64,000 bases of DNA from positions 3,085,501 through 3,149,500 of the forward strand of contig CP075525.1 of the NCBI GenBank assembly GCA_025808415.1, given 5' to 3'. The translations under genes and the position numbers were made by a program. Positions 17,239 to 26,754 of this stretch are shown here, piece by piece. How positions within the stretch are numbered: position 1 is the first letter of the stretch; each line of letters starts with the position of its first letter. Source of the DNA: Cyclobacteriaceae bacterium (GTDB lineage Bacteria; Bacteroidota; Bacteroidia; Cytophagales; Cyclobacteriaceae). Under the pieces are notes generated by a model. It saw only the letters and a program-made list of their open reading frames with translations, was not told the origin of the DNA and did not search any database.

Positions 17239-19506
17239 CTAAATATTCAGCCAATAGGTGAGTTTGAAGACCAGCGCCCGGTTTTTGGTTTTCAGGTGCT
17301 GGGGCAGGTAGTTTTCAGTATATACAACAAAAAAATCGGAAGCTGGTTTATACCGCCACTGAAAACGGGTGTTCAGGTTAATATTATCCGCCAGGTTGTT
17401 GTATTGAATAAAGGTTGTGAGGAATATTTTGTCGGTAAAGGTTAAATCAACCCGTGGCCCAATCAAAAAAAGGTTTTCCTTACCGTACCCCTCAGCCAGG
17501 TGTACTGAATTAAAATCATACTGCACCGCCACACTGCCAATCGGTTGATAGCGATAGTTCAGCACCCCGTTCAGGTTAACCAAATTGCCATTATAAAAAC
17601 CCCCGTAGCTGGCCGACATGTAGTAGTTAAAGATTTTCCGTGCATCGGATTGGTATTCTATCGTAAAGCTACCCCACTTAAAAGTTTCGCCTTGTTGAAA
17701 CTCAATAAACCGCTCGCCATCAATTGGGTTGAACGTGTTTGTCAGGCGTTGATACGTAAACCCATAGCCAACACCAATAGATGAAGTATTGAGCAAATCA
17801 AAATTATACCCTGCATTAAATTCCTGGTCGGTAACTGTTCCATCGGGTATACCAACAATATTGGCGCCCATAAAAGGCCCCATGCGGGCAATGGTTTTGC
17901 TGGAAGGATACATTGAAACTGTTCCTTCCACAAACGTACTCCACTGCCCCGGATATACCCGTTGACTGGGCACGAAGCCTGCCTCGGCATTAAAATTTTT
18001 CTGGATTATGGTGTGGCCACCGGTTATTTCGTAGTTGCGTGTAGTATGGCGCAAAAAGGCAGCACCTGCACCATTCTTCCCTGACAAATAATCATCGAAC
18101 GAAGCACTGTAAAAAAAACTACCATACCACTTATTATCTGCACTGAGCAAGTCCAGATCTGCGGTTAAAACCCGGTTGCTTTTATTCAATACACGCGTAG
18201 TGTCAGTACCCCTTATTCGTTGCTTCCAAAGATCAGTATTAAAATAACGTAAACTATCGGCAGGCTTAATACCCAACGATTGCTTCTCAACATAAAGCAA
18301 GGCCACGTTGGATTGCTTCCAAAAATTGCGCTGCACGGCAGCAACGGTATACAGTTGGTTGGGCAAGCCCAGCGACTGCTTCTCTTTGGTAAGCAAGTTC
18401 ATGGTGTTAATGCGCCAGTTTTTATTGATCGATCCGCTGATGCGCGCACCATAAGCAATGGGCACTTGCCTGATCAATCCGGAAGTATCACGCGCCAGCC
18501 CTACCCTTCGGGTAAAAAATGGGCGCGCATTCGGAAAACCCGCGCGCTCAATCAAATCATTGTTCTCCAAAAAGAATTGCCGTAGCTCCGGAAAGCGGAA
18601 TTCGAAGCGGGTAAGGTTAATCACCTGGCGGTCTACCTCTACCTGCGAAAAGTCGGGGTTTACGGTAAGGTCAAGGTTTAAGGATGGTGTGATGGCCACC
18701 TTGGCATCGAACCCCACGGAAAGATCGTGTGCCGAAGCCGTTGGGGTTTCCTCGAAGTTAACGGAACGAAGACCGGCCACATAAGGGATTACCGAAATGT
18801 TCATGTGGCTGGGTGGCGGGGTATCAACCCAAACCAGTTTGCCTCCATACGCGAACGATGCCGGTATGTATTGGATGGGTGTAGCCACCCAACTGGACAC
18901 CAGGTTTCGCTTGCGGTCCCAGCGCAAAAAGGTAATGTTCCATTGCCGCTCACCGCCTTTGTACCGAAAACTTTTAAAGGGTATGGCCAGTTCGGCAACC
19001 CATCGGTCGGCATAGCGCTGTACATGGGAGTACCACTTGTTATCCCAGGTATCGCTGTAACTATCGCCACCGGTCCCCCCTCCGGAAATCAAGCCTTCGC
19101 TTTGCACACCGCGTGGGGTAATCTGAAAATAAAAGCCGTTCAAATCATCGTTAAACGGCCCCAGGTAAACACCCATGTTATCGTTGTTCTCAAAATCAAA
19201 ATCCCTCCGCAATGATTGCACGATGTCTTCGGTGCCGTTATCGTAACAAACAAATGAAATATACAGGTTATGTTCATCGAATGTGAGGCGGGCTTCCGTT
19301 TGAAAGGGGGCAAAAGTGGTGTCCACCGGAAAATTTAGATAGAAGTCTTTGGCCACGGCAGCGGTGCCCCAATCATCCTCATCCAGCTTACCATCCAACG
19401 TAATGGTTCCCAATGCTTTGCGGATGGGCAGTTCCATGCCGGGCCTGTTTTGGGCGTAACCCGACAGGGTACCGATAAGCAATACAGAAAAAAGCATTTT
19501 TAACAT
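17239..19506 (-). CDS. DUF5916 outer-membrane-type protein with CBM9-like N-terminal domain (copy 2)
   Basis: 755 residues, paralogue of the protein at 5453-7681 with the same plan: signal peptide (MLKMLFSVLLIGTLSGYAQ), CBM9-like domain (ITLDGKLDEDDWGTAAVAKD, VAELAIPFKSFRYKGG), the block NPDFSQVEVDRQVINLTRF near residue 285 with LRQFFLENNDLI, and a C-terminal barrel-like region ending VFKLTYWLNI. It faces the opposite way to copy 1, about 9.5 kb apart, with unrelated genes between. Function not established. The next gene on the strand starts 46 bases after its stop. Confidence 0.85.
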   Translation of the reverse strand: MLKMLFSVLLIGTLSGYAQNRPGMELPIRKALGTITLDGKLDEDDWGTAAVAKDFYLNFPVDTTFAPFQTEARLTFDEHNLYISFVCYDNGTEDIVQSLRRDFDFENNDNMGVYLGPFNDDLNGFYFQITPRGVQSEGLISGGGTGGDSYSDTWDNKWYSHVQRYADRWVAELAIPFKSFRYKGGERQWNITFLRWDRKRNLVSSWVATPIQYIPASFAYGGKLVWVDTPPPSHMNISVIPYVAGLRSVNFEETPTASAHDLSVGFDAKVAITPSLNLDLTVNPDFSQVEVDRQVINLTRFEFRFPELRQFFLENNDLIERAGFPNARPFFTRRVGLARDTSGLIRQVPIAYGARISGSINKNWRINTMNLLTKEKQSLGLPNQLYTVAAVQRNFWKQSNVALLYVEKQSLGIKPADSLRYFNTDLWKQRIRGTDTTRVLNKSNRVLTADLDLLSADNKWYGSFFYSASFDDYLSGKNGAGAAFLRHTTRNYEITGGHTIIQKNFNAEAGFVPSQRVYPGQWSTFVEGTVSMYPSSKTIARMGPFMGANIVGIPDGTVTDQEFNAGYNFDLLNTSSIGVGYGFTYQRLTNTFNPIDGERFIEFQQGETFKWGSFTIEYQSDARKIFNYYMSASYGGFYNGNLVNLNGVLNYRYQPIGSVAVQYDFNSVHLAEGYGKENLFLIGPRVDLTFTDKIFLTTFIQYNNLADNINLNTRFQWRYKPASDFFVVYTENYLPQHLKTKNRALVFKLTYWLNI

Positions 19507-19627
19507 GGCGTGCGAAGCTATAAAATCGAACCCAGATAGTTAGCCATGTCCTGATAAACGGCAATAAGCACGGATGGTTAATAGAAATACATCACGTTCC
19601 GTTATTTTTACACTTTAATTAAAGGCT

Positions 19628-20968
19628 GTGCAACTTAATACACTAACTGCCATTTCACCGGTTGACGGACGGTACTTCGGGGCCGCTTCAAACCTGGCTT
19701 CTTATTTTTCGGAATACGGGTTGATCCGCTACCGCATTCGGGTGGAGATCGAATACTTCATTGCCCTAACCCATACGCTACCGGAACTTTCAAAATTTCC
19801 TAAGGAACAGGAAAGTCTGTTGCGCACCGTGTACCAAAATTTTACTGAAGCCGATGCCCTGCAGATTAAAGAAATTGAAAAAACCACCAACCACGATGTG
19901 AAGGCGGTGGAATACTTTATCAAACAAAAGCTGGCTGAACTTAAGCTTAACACCTGGAAAGAATTTATTCACTTCGGACTTACTTCACAGGATATTAACA
20001 ACACCGCCATACCGCTTTCGCTGAAGGAGTTTATGGGGGCTGAATTCTTACCGCTTGTGGCAAAACTGGTAAACGCACTTACGGCACTAAGTGTTCAATG
20101 GAAAGACATACCCATGCTGGCCCGCACCCACGGACAGCCGGCATCGCCTACCCGCTTGGGTAAAGAGCTTTACGTTTTTATAGAAAGGGTAAACAACCAA
20201 CTTGAATTACTAAAAACCATACCCTACTCCGCTAAGTTTGGTGGCGCCACCGGCAACTTCAATGCCCATCATGTTGCGTACCCTGAAATTAATTGGGGAC
20301 ATTTCGGTAATGCTTTTGTAAGTAAGCATTTAGGCTTAGTGCGTAGTGAACCTACCACACAGATTGATCATTACGATAACCTGGCTGCCCTCTTCGATAA
20401 CCTGAAACGCATCAATACCATATTGATTGATTTCAGCCGCGATGCGTGGCAATACATTTCCATGAACTACTTCAAACAAAAAATAAAAGCCGGTGAAGTA
20501 GGCAGCTCAGCCATGCCACATAAAGTAAACCCCATCGACTTTGAAAATGCGGAAGGAAACCTGGGTTATGCCAATGCCATCTTTGAGCACCTCTCCGCCA
20601 AGCTTCCTATCTCACGCCTTCAGCGCGACTTAACCGATAGCACAGTGCTGCGGAACATAGGCGTACCGCTAGCGCATACGGTTATAGCCTTGCAATCTCT
20701 TCTGAAAGGCGTTGGTAAACTGGAACTGAACAAACAAGCCATTGATGTCGACCTGGAAAATAATTGGGCCGTTGTTGCCGAAGCCATCCAAACCATACTT
20801 CGTAAGGAGGGTTATCCAAACCCTTATGAGGCATTAAAAGAACTAACGCGCAAGAATGAAAAGATTGGGAAGAAGGAGTTTGAGGAATTTATTGATACGC
20901 TTAATGTGAAACCAGAACTTAAAAAACGGTTGAAGGAGATAACACCTTTTGGATATACCGGGATATAG
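19628..20968 (+). CDS. purB: Adenylosuccinate lyase
   Basis: 446 residues with a GTG start. Catalyses two fumarate-releasing steps of purine synthesis (SAICAR to AICAR, adenylosuccinate to AMP). Opening LTAISPVDGRY is diagnostic of the PurB branch; TTNHDVKAVEYFIK, FGLTSQDINNTA, RTHGQPASPTRLGKE and the signature loop GSSAMPHKVNP near residue 292 all fit. The C-terminus (EALKELTRKNEKIGKKEFEE) is complete. It is divergent from DUF5916 copy 2 with a 121-base spacer. Confidence 0.96.
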   Translation: MQLNTLTAISPVDGRYFGAASNLASYFSEYGLIRYRIRVEIEYFIALTHTLPELSKFPKEQESLLRTVYQNFTEADALQIKEIEKTTNHDVKAVEYFIKQKLAELKLNTWKEFIHFGLTSQDINNTAIPLSLKEFMGAEFLPLVAKLVNALTALSVQWKDIPMLARTHGQPASPTRLGKELYVFIERVNNQLELLKTIPYSAKFGGATGNFNAHHVAYPEINWGHFGNAFVSKHLGLVRSEPTTQIDHYDNLAALFDNLKRINTILIDFSRDAWQYISMNYFKQKIKAGEVGSSAMPHKVNPIDFENAEGNLGYANAIFEHLSAKLPISRLQRDLTDSTVLRNIGVPLAHTVIALQSLLKGVGKLELNKQAIDVDLENNWAVVAEAIQTILRKEGYPNPYEALKELTRKNEKIGKKEFEEFIDTLNVKPELKKRLKEITPFGYTGI

Positions 20969-21054
20969 AAAATATATGCTATACACATACTCAGTTGTTG
21001 TCCGCAAGCAACTGACTCCGATTGACCATAAGAACAAAATATAAAGTTTACAAT

Positions 21055-21531
21055 ATGAAAAATTCAATTTTTACTCTTTTCGTTTTAACTCCCTTATTCT
21101 TATTTGCCCAAGACCCTCACTATTCCATTTCTTCTTATCGAACAGAAGGCATGAAGGCACCAAATACTCATTATATCGGAGAAGCTTGGTTAAATACCAT
21201 TATTAACAACGACCCCGAATTAGGTTATAACATCACAAAGGCAACCTTTAAAGCAAACTCTACCTTGGACTGGCATAAACATAGTTCCGCGCAGGTCTTG
21301 ATAATTGTAGACGGAGAAGCGTATTATCAAGAGAGAGGAAAAGAGCCCATAATTCTGAAAGAAGGAGATATAATTAAATGTGAGAAAAATATCGAACATT
21401 GGCATTCTTCAACCAAGCATAGTGATGTGACGTATTTGGCATTATATGGCGGTGAACAACCGACTACTTGGACAGAGGTGCTTACACGACAATACTATGA
21501 CAGTGTAGCTGAAAAGTTAAAAAAGAACTAG
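21055..21531 (+). CDS. Exported cupin-domain protein
   Basis: 158 residues from ATG 21055, chosen because it opens a clear signal peptide (MKNSIFTLFVLTPLFLFAQ); an upstream in-frame start at 21022 would spoil it. Cupin motifs: TLDWHKHSSAQVLIIVDGEA (H-x-H ... metal ligands) and EGDIIKCEKNIEHWHSSTKH. It looks like the metal-binding cupin often fused or paired with carboxymuconolactone decarboxylase genes, but here it is alone. Base composition is more AT-rich than its neighbours, a mild hint of separate origin. Confidence 0.75.
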   Translation: MKNSIFTLFVLTPLFLFAQDPHYSISSYRTEGMKAPNTHYIGEAWLNTIINNDPELGYNITKATFKANSTLDWHKHSSAQVLIIVDGEAYYQERGKEPIILKEGDIIKCEKNIEHWHSSTKHSDVTYLALYGGEQPTTWTEVLTRQYYDSVAEKLKKN

Positions 21532-21622
21532 TTAATAATCTCAATACTTCATAACGTGGTATGACTTGACAAAGTTGTGTCAGAGTCCTTTACAGAATCT
21601 GCGAGAATGCAGAAACAATAAT

Positions 21623-22858
21623 TTAGACAATCCGCTCCAACCGCTTTAACAAGGGCGGATGTGAGTAATGAAAGAATACATAAGCCGGGTGCGGATACAG
21701 GTTTGATAAATTATCCACCGAAAGTTTCTTCAAGGCTTCGGCCAGCGCTTTTCCGCTAAAGGTTTCCCTGGCATAGGCATCCGCTTCAAATTCATTTTTG
21801 CGGCTGTACAGGTTCATAAATAATCCGGTAATTGCTGAAATGGGTGAAAACAAAATGGTGAACGCCAGCAGGTTTAAATGGATAGCCAACTGGCTGCCGC
21901 CTAGCGCCAACGATAAGTTTTCATTGAACACCATCAGCGACAGCACAAAAAGCATAAAAAATATTTGCACCACTGAAAGCACAAAACTCCAGATGATGTG
22001 CCTCTTTTTGTAATGCCCTACCTCATGCGCTAAAACCGCCACCAGTTCTTCGGTGGTATGGTTAGCTATGAGCGTGTCGTACAACACAATCTTTTTCTTT
22101 TTTCCGATACCGGAGAAAAAAGCATTAGCCTTATTGGAACGCTTTGAGCCGTCAATCACAAAAACATTGGTAATCGGGAAGTTGATCTTGCGCGAAAATT
22201 CTTCGATGGCGGTTTTCAGTTCACCCTCCGCAAGTGGTGTAAGTTTATTGAATAGTGGCAGGATAAGCGAAGTGTAGAACATGTTCATGAACAGCATAAA
22301 TGCGCAGGCAATGGCCGAAAACCATATCCAGAAATCAGGGCCGATGGTTTCCACCAGGTAGATCAGCGCAGCCAGTAAGCCACCGCCAATTAGTGCACCC
22401 AATACATACCCTTTCAGTTTGTCAGTAATAAAGGTTTTAACCGTGGTTTTATTGAAGCCGTACTTTTCTTCAATAACAAAAGTGCCATACCATTGAAACG
22501 GAAGGGTTAGCAAATCGGAGGCAATGCCTAATACACCGAAAAACAGTAGCGCCAGCTGTATCGGGTTTTCCGTTAGGGTGCGCAGCAGTCCGTCAACCCA
22601 ACCAAACCCACCCAGCAAAAGCATGAGCAAAGAGCCCGCAAAACCAATGGTGGATGTAAGAAATGAAAACCGTGTTGTTTCCTTGTGGTACCGCTGCGAC
22701 TTCTCATATTTTTCCTTGTCATAGAAAGAAGCGATCTCAGCCGGTATGTCGGTGCGCATAGCCTTCAGGTTAATGTATTCCAGCACCTGGCCAAAACCAA
22801 AACTGATCACTACAATGCCCACAATAATCCACAAAAGAATCTCAGGAGATAAAATCAT
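21623..22858 (-). CDS. M48-family membrane metallopeptidase (Ste24/HtpX-like)
   Basis: 411 residues with several membrane helices (ILLWIIVGIVVISFGFGQVL, LALLFFGVLGIASDLLTLPF and others). Zinc site VLAHEVGHYKKRH near residue 277 (HExxH) and the third ligand region NEFEADAYARETF. This is the CAAX prenyl protease 1 / Ste24 branch, which in bacteria cuts misfolded or signal-type membrane proteins. The stretch FFSGIGKKKKIVLYDTLI is typical of that branch. It ends in HYSHPPLLKRLERIV, the usual Ste24 C-terminus. Confidence 0.92.
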   Translation of the reverse strand: MILSPEILLWIIVGIVVISFGFGQVLEYINLKAMRTDIPAEIASFYDKEKYEKSQRYHKETTRFSFLTSTIGFAGSLLMLLLGGFGWVDGLLRTLTENPIQLALLFFGVLGIASDLLTLPFQWYGTFVIEEKYGFNKTTVKTFITDKLKGYVLGALIGGGLLAALIYLVETIGPDFWIWFSAIACAFMLFMNMFYTSLILPLFNKLTPLAEGELKTAIEEFSRKINFPITNVFVIDGSKRSNKANAFFSGIGKKKKIVLYDTLIANHTTEELVAVLAHEVGHYKKRHIIWSFVLSVVQIFFMLFVLSLMVFNENLSLALGGSQLAIHLNLLAFTILFSPISAITGLFMNLYSRKNEFEADAYARETFSGKALAEALKKLSVDNLSNLYPHPAYVFFHYSHPPLLKRLERIV

Positions 22859-22899
22859 AACGGATACAATACTTATTTTGCGGAAAAATAGTTCAAGTT

Positions 22900-23415
22900 A
22901 TGCGCATCCGAAAGGAGATATCGAAATGGAGTATTAAAACTTTTTTAAAGTTGACCGTGCTGCTGTTGGTCATCTTTAACCTGTTTACGTTGCTTGCCGC
23001 CTACATGGATCATTCGATATGGGATGTAAGTTTGAGTTTTATCATACTGGCCGGTGTGTTTTACCCCGTAGTACTGGCCTCCATTTTAACTACCGGCTTT
23101 CGAACCGGCACACTTTACATTAACGACTACCAGTCGATGGTCGATTTTAAAGAAAAGCTGAAGTCGAAAATAGAAAAGGAGAATATGGTTATTGAATCAG
23201 AGATGGATAACCATGCTGTTTACAGGCCCCGTAACGGTTATTACAGTTTGTTCAACGCCTGGGGTGGAACGGAAAAACTTACGGCAACATGGGGCGATGA
23301 AATTGTTTTATCAGGGTCTTTACGTAAGGTTACAGTTTTGGAAGATGTGTTGACGTGGAATAAGGAATTTCGCACGCTCCGACCCGCCAACAGCGAAGCT
23401 GAGAAGTTACAATAA
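22900..23415 (+). CDS. Hypothetical membrane protein, 171 residues
   Basis: Not recognised. Two N-terminal hydrophobic segments (FLKLTVLLLVIFNLFTLLAA and LSFIILAGVFYPVVLASIL) are followed by a soluble domain of about 100 residues with a Lys/Glu-rich helix and a strand-rich end (KLTATWGDEIVLSGSLRKVT). It may be an anchored cytoplasmic domain. Divergent from the M48 gene (41-base spacer) and convergent with argH, overlapping its end by nine bases. Confidence 0.65.
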   Translation: MRIRKEISKWSIKTFLKLTVLLLVIFNLFTLLAAYMDHSIWDVSLSFIILAGVFYPVVLASILTTGFRTGTLYINDYQSMVDFKEKLKSKIEKENMVIESEMDNHAVYRPRNGYYSLFNAWGGTEKLTATWGDEIVLSGSLRKVTVLEDVLTWNKEFRTLRPANSEAEKLQ

Positions 23416-24735
23416 TTTTTTATAAGCTTCGTGTACATTCTCAAATCTGAATCTCTTCACAACCTCTTTCATCATTTGGAAAATCTCATCCGTACATAAA
23501 TTACCGATGCTTCCTTCATGGGTATGATTCACTGTTCGCTCCGGAGAATAGTTACCCTGCTCAATATCCCGCCCAACTTTCTGATAGGCTTCACGGAAGG
23601 GCATCCCACCCAGCACCAGCTTGTTTACTTCTTCCACACTGAACAAGAATCTATATTTATCATCTTCCAGAATATTTTGCTTCACCTGTATGTTTTCCAG
23701 CATCAGTTGCATCATGGCCAGGCAATCTTTTAAATGTTGAATGGCCGGAAAAAGTAGTTCCTTCAGCAATTGAAGATCGCGATGATAACCGGAAGGCAGG
23801 TTGGCCGTGATTAAGGCAATGTCGTTAGGCAAAGCCATGATCTGGTTGCACCGTGCGCGGATCAGTTCAAATACATCCGGATTCTTTTTATGCGGCATAA
23901 TGCTCGATCCTGTGGTCAGCTCATCGGGGAAACTGATAAACCCGAAATTCTGATTCAGGAACAAACACGCATCAGCAGCTAGTTTACTCAGCGTACCGGC
24001 AACGTTGGCCATAGCATTGGCAATGATGCGCTCGGTTTTACCGCGACCCATCTGGGCGTACACCACGTTGTAGTTCAGATCATCAAAGCCTAACAATTCG
24101 GTTGTTAATTTTCGATTAAGCGGAAAGGAAGATCCGTAACCGGCCGCTGAGCCTAGCGGATTTTTGTTTACCACGCGGTAAGCCGCTTCAAACGTAACCA
24201 CATCATCTACCAGACTTTCGGCATATGCGCCAAACCACAATCCAAACGATGATGGCATGGCCAATTGAAAATGCGTGTAGCCCGGCAACAAATGATCTTT
24301 GTACTTCTCACTTTGCTGTTGCAACAACCCAAACAGACTGTTAACAGAATTTACAATCTGCTCCACTTCATGGCGCAAATACAATTTAATATCTACCAGT
24401 ACCTGATCGTTACGCGAGCGTCCGCTGTGAATTTTTTTCCCGGCATCGCCCAGCTTTTTAGTAAGCTCAAGCTCTACCTGAGAGTGGATATCCTCTATAC
24501 CTTCTTCAATTTTAAAGTCCCCAGCTTCAATGCGCCTGTAAATCAATTTTAATTCATCAGAAAGTTTCCTTAACTCATCTTTACTCAGTAACCCAATCGA
24601 CTCCAACATTTGAATATGAGCGAGTGAGCCTAACACATCAAATGGTGCAAGGTGCATATCCAACTCACGGTCATTACCAACAGTAAAAGTTTCCACCGAT
24701 TTTAAAGAGTCTTTATCTTTTTTCCACAACTTCAT
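23407..24735 (-). CDS. argH: Argininosuccinate lyase, last gene of the arginine operon
   Basis: 442 residues from ATG 24735 (MKLWKKDKDSLKSVETFTVG). A longer frame from 24795 reads through a dispersed repeat (see 24751-24812) and is rejected. Splits argininosuccinate into arginine and fumarate. Signature GSSIMPHKKNPDV near residue 277; IHSGRSRNDQVLVDIKLYLR and LPGYTHFQLAMP are further family blocks; NPLGSAAGYGSSFPLNR fits. It is the last gene of the minus-strand arginine cluster and its stop overlaps the end of the plus-strand gene at 22900. Confidence 0.96.
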   Translation of the reverse strand: MKLWKKDKDSLKSVETFTVGNDRELDMHLAPFDVLGSLAHIQMLESIGLLSKDELRKLSDELKLIYRRIEAGDFKIEEGIEDIHSQVELELTKKLGDAGKKIHSGRSRNDQVLVDIKLYLRHEVEQIVNSVNSLFGLLQQQSEKYKDHLLPGYTHFQLAMPSSFGLWFGAYAESLVDDVVTFEAAYRVVNKNPLGSAAGYGSSFPLNRKLTTELLGFDDLNYNVVYAQMGRGKTERIIANAMANVAGTLSKLAADACLFLNQNFGFISFPDELTTGSSIMPHKKNPDVFELIRARCNQIMALPNDIALITANLPSGYHRDLQLLKELLFPAIQHLKDCLAMMQLMLENIQVKQNILEDDKYRFLFSVEEVNKLVLGGMPFREAYQKVGRDIEQGNYSPERTVNHTHEGSIGNLCTDEIFQMMKEVVKRFRFENVHEAYKKLL

Positions 24736-24750
24736 AATTCTTATTGGATT

Positions 24751-24812
24751 TTCTCTGCGTCTTTGCGTCTCTGCGGTGGTAAAATTTACCGCCAAGGCGC
24801 TGAGGCGCTAAG
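24751..24812. repeat. Dispersed GC-rich repeat between the argE-like gene and argH
   Basis: Read on the minus strand this contains GCGCCTCAGCGCCTTGGCGG followed by CCGCAGAGACGCAAAGACGC and AGAG. The second part resembles a short dispersed repeat family known from many bacterial genomes. The stop codon of the argE-like gene (24810-24808) lies inside it, and it reads in frame into argH, creating a false N-terminal extension. Confidence 0.75.
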
Positions 24813-25875
24813 ATTTAATTGCATCAAGTAGCTGAATATACCTTTTAATTCCTGAATCAATTTCACTAATAAAAATAAATTCATCAGCAGAATGAGAACG
24901 GGCCGAATCCCCGGGACCGATTTTAACCGAAGGCACCGGAATCAAGGCCTGATCGGAGGTGGTGGGTGATCCGTATTGATGTATTCCCAACTTCTCCGCA
25001 GCGCGAACCAACACATGATCTTTAGCAATTCCAGAAGGACGTAAACGCATCGAGCGTGGAACAACTTCACAGGAAACATGTTGCTTGATAATTTCCAGCA
25101 CCTCCTCCAACGTATAAGCATCCGTTACCCGCACATCTACCGTAAAAGAACACTCGGCAGGCACTACGTTATGTTGCTGACCTGCATGTATAACGGTTAC
25201 CGTCATCTTCACCTCCTCCAGGGTTGGCGATACTTTCGGAAACCTGTACGACCGGAACCACTCAATATCATCAAGCGCCTTGTAAAGTGCGTTCTCCCCC
25301 TCTTCGCGTGCAGCATGGCCTGCTTTTCCTTTGGCTACACAATCGAGAACCATTAATCCTTTTTCGGCAACTGCCATCTGGCATAAGGTAGGCTCACCAA
25401 CAATGGCTAAATCAATTTGAGGCAGGGAAGTCCAAATACTTTCAATACCACCTTTACCGGATATTTCTTCTTCTGCGGTTGCAGCAAGCACGAGGTTAAA
25501 TGGTAAGTTTTCCTGGCTGGAGAAATGGAGAAAAGTAGCAATCAGCGAAACCAACGGTCCGCCTGCATCATTACTTCCAAGACCATAAAGTTTTCCGTCA
25601 ATGATTTCCGGCTTGAACGGATCGCGCGTATAGGCTGGGTTTGGCTTAACCGTATCGTGATGGGAGTTCAGTAAAATGGTTGGCTTTTGTTCGTCAAAAT
25701 ATTTATTCACCGCCCACACATTGTTCTCTGAACGATTGACCAAAACATTATGCTTATCCAGAAAGGAAGCTATCAGGTTAGCTGTTTTATCTTCCTCACG
25801 ACTAAACGATGGCGTTTCAATCAACGATTGAAGCAGGTTAATGGCTTCGGTATAGAGCTGTTCAGAATTCAACAT
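24808..25875 (-). CDS. M20-family N-acylornithine deacylase (ArgE-like)
   Basis: 355 residues. M20 dizinc hydrolase: LLNSHHDTVKPNPAYTRDPF (first His and Asp), GLGSNDAGGPLVSLIA (bridging Asp), AATAEEEISGKGGIESIW (catalytic Glu pair), AIVGEPTLCQMAVAEKG, and the C-terminal His in SARSHSADEFIF. Being inside the arginine operon it should remove the acyl group from N-acylcitrulline or N-acylornithine; in Bacteroidetes the carbamoylation is done on the acylated substrate, so N-acylcitrulline is the more likely one. The start codon is the last of five ATGs within 17 bases (25889-25873). Confidence 0.85.
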   Translation of the reverse strand: MLNSEQLYTEAINLLQSLIETPSFSREEDKTANLIASFLDKHNVLVNRSENNVWAVNKYFDEQKPTILLNSHHDTVKPNPAYTRDPFKPEIIDGKLYGLGSNDAGGPLVSLIATFLHFSSQENLPFNLVLAATAEEEISGKGGIESIWTSLPQIDLAIVGEPTLCQMAVAEKGLMVLDCVAKGKAGHAAREEGENALYKALDDIEWFRSYRFPKVSPTLEEVKMTVTVIHAGQQHNVVPAECSFTVDVRVTDAYTLEEVLEIIKQHVSCEVVPRSMRLRPSGIAKDHVLVRAAEKLGIHQYGSPTTSDQALIPVPSVKIGPGDSARSHSADEFIFISEIDSGIKRYIQLLDAIKS

Positions 25876-25897
25876 TCATCATTCATCATTCGTAATT
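25873..25897. repeat. Short tandem repeat giving five ATG codons at the argE-like start
   Basis: On the minus strand ATGATGA-type units repeat so that ATGs begin at 25889, 25886, 25882, 25879 and 25875. The last is the argE-like start. The first two share a frame that stops after six codons, and the middle pair share another frame that also stops after six codons; both short frames overlap the gene start. Confidence 0.75.
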
Positions 25898-25923
25898 CTT
25901 AAACCTTCAATCGTAATTCAAAA

Positions 25924-26712
25924 TTACTTTACAATCAACGTACCCTCCGTTTCCTGTCCAACGTTTTGAAGCAAGTGCGTGGCCTCGCCAATCAATACTT
26001 CTTTTACGCCAGCGTTTATCGCAGCAAAAGCATTTTCAAGTTTAGGAAGAATCCCGTCCGCAAACGAACCCTGGTTTAACAGATTTTTGTAGGAACTTTC
26101 GTTCAGTAACCGGATAACCGATGATTCATCCTCAATATTTTTCAATACACCTCGTTTCTCGAAACAAAAGATAAGGCGTGTATCGAAATGTTTACTAAGC
26201 GCAATGGCCAGCACCGAGGCAATAGTATCGGCATTGGTGTTCAGCATTACACCATCGGCATGGGTTAGCGAAGCAAACACCGGCACAACGTTTTGTTTTA
26301 GCAGAAAATATAATAAGGCCGTATTTACATCGGCTGGTGTAATGTCACCTACAAAACCAAAATCCACTTCACCTACCGGGCGCTTCCGGGCCTTAATCAT
26401 ATTCCCATCGGCACCGGTTACACCAAGTGCATTACAGCCCAATAGTTGAAGTTGTGCAACCAGTTGTTTGTTTACCAAGCCACCGTACACCATTGTTACC
26501 AGGTCGCGGGTATCGGTATCAGTAATTCTTCTGCCGTTAACAAAGTTGGCTTTGATACCAAGCTGCTCCCCAACTTTTGTTGCCAGTTTCCCTCCGCCAT
26601 GTATCAGAATTTTCGGTTCACGGATGTGCGAAAAATCCTGGAGAAATTTTTTCAACGCTTCTGGATTATCCAGAACGTTGCCACCGATTTTGATGATGTA
26701 CAATTTGTTCAT
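25924..26712 (-). CDS. argB: Acetylglutamate kinase-type amino acid kinase
   Basis: 262 residues. Phosphorylates N-acylglutamate in the second step of arginine synthesis. MNKLYIIKIGGNVLDNPEAL (phosphate-binding IKIGGN), ILIHGGGKLATKVGEQLGI, FVNGRRITDTDTRDLVTMVY (substrate-binding RxT) and ADTIASVLAIALSKHFDTRL (nucleotide-binding) are all present. It sits between argF' and the argE-like gene. Whether the acyl group is acetyl or succinyl cannot be told from sequence. The upstream spacer holds a GC-rich hairpin. Confidence 0.94.
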   Translation of the reverse strand: MNKLYIIKIGGNVLDNPEALKKFLQDFSHIREPKILIHGGGKLATKVGEQLGIKANFVNGRRITDTDTRDLVTMVYGGLVNKQLVAQLQLLGCNALGVTGADGNMIKARKRPVGEVDFGFVGDITPADVNTALLYFLLKQNVVPVFASLTHADGVMLNTNADTIASVLAIALSKHFDTRLIFCFEKRGVLKNIEDESSVIRLLNESSYKNLLNQGSFADGILPKLENAFAAINAGVKEVLIGEATHLLQNVGQETEGTLIVK

Positions 26713-26726
26713 AACCTCACCCCTTA

Positions 26727-26748
26727 CCCCTCTCCTACAGGAGAGGGG
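26727..26748. repeat. Strong hairpin between argF' and argB
   Basis: CCCCTCTCC and GGAGAGGGG form a perfect 9-bp stem with a TACA loop in the 42-base spacer. No T-run follows on the minus strand, so it is not an obvious terminator; the sequence resembles a short repeat found dispersed in many genomes. It may stabilise RNA ends or slow transcription inside the operon. Confidence 0.75.
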
Positions 26749-26754
26749 AATTAC

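Noticed and set aside
24736..24795. Extended N-terminus of argH (AETQRRREN)
   Set aside because: It is the translated dispersed repeat; homologous ArgH proteins start at about MKLWKK.
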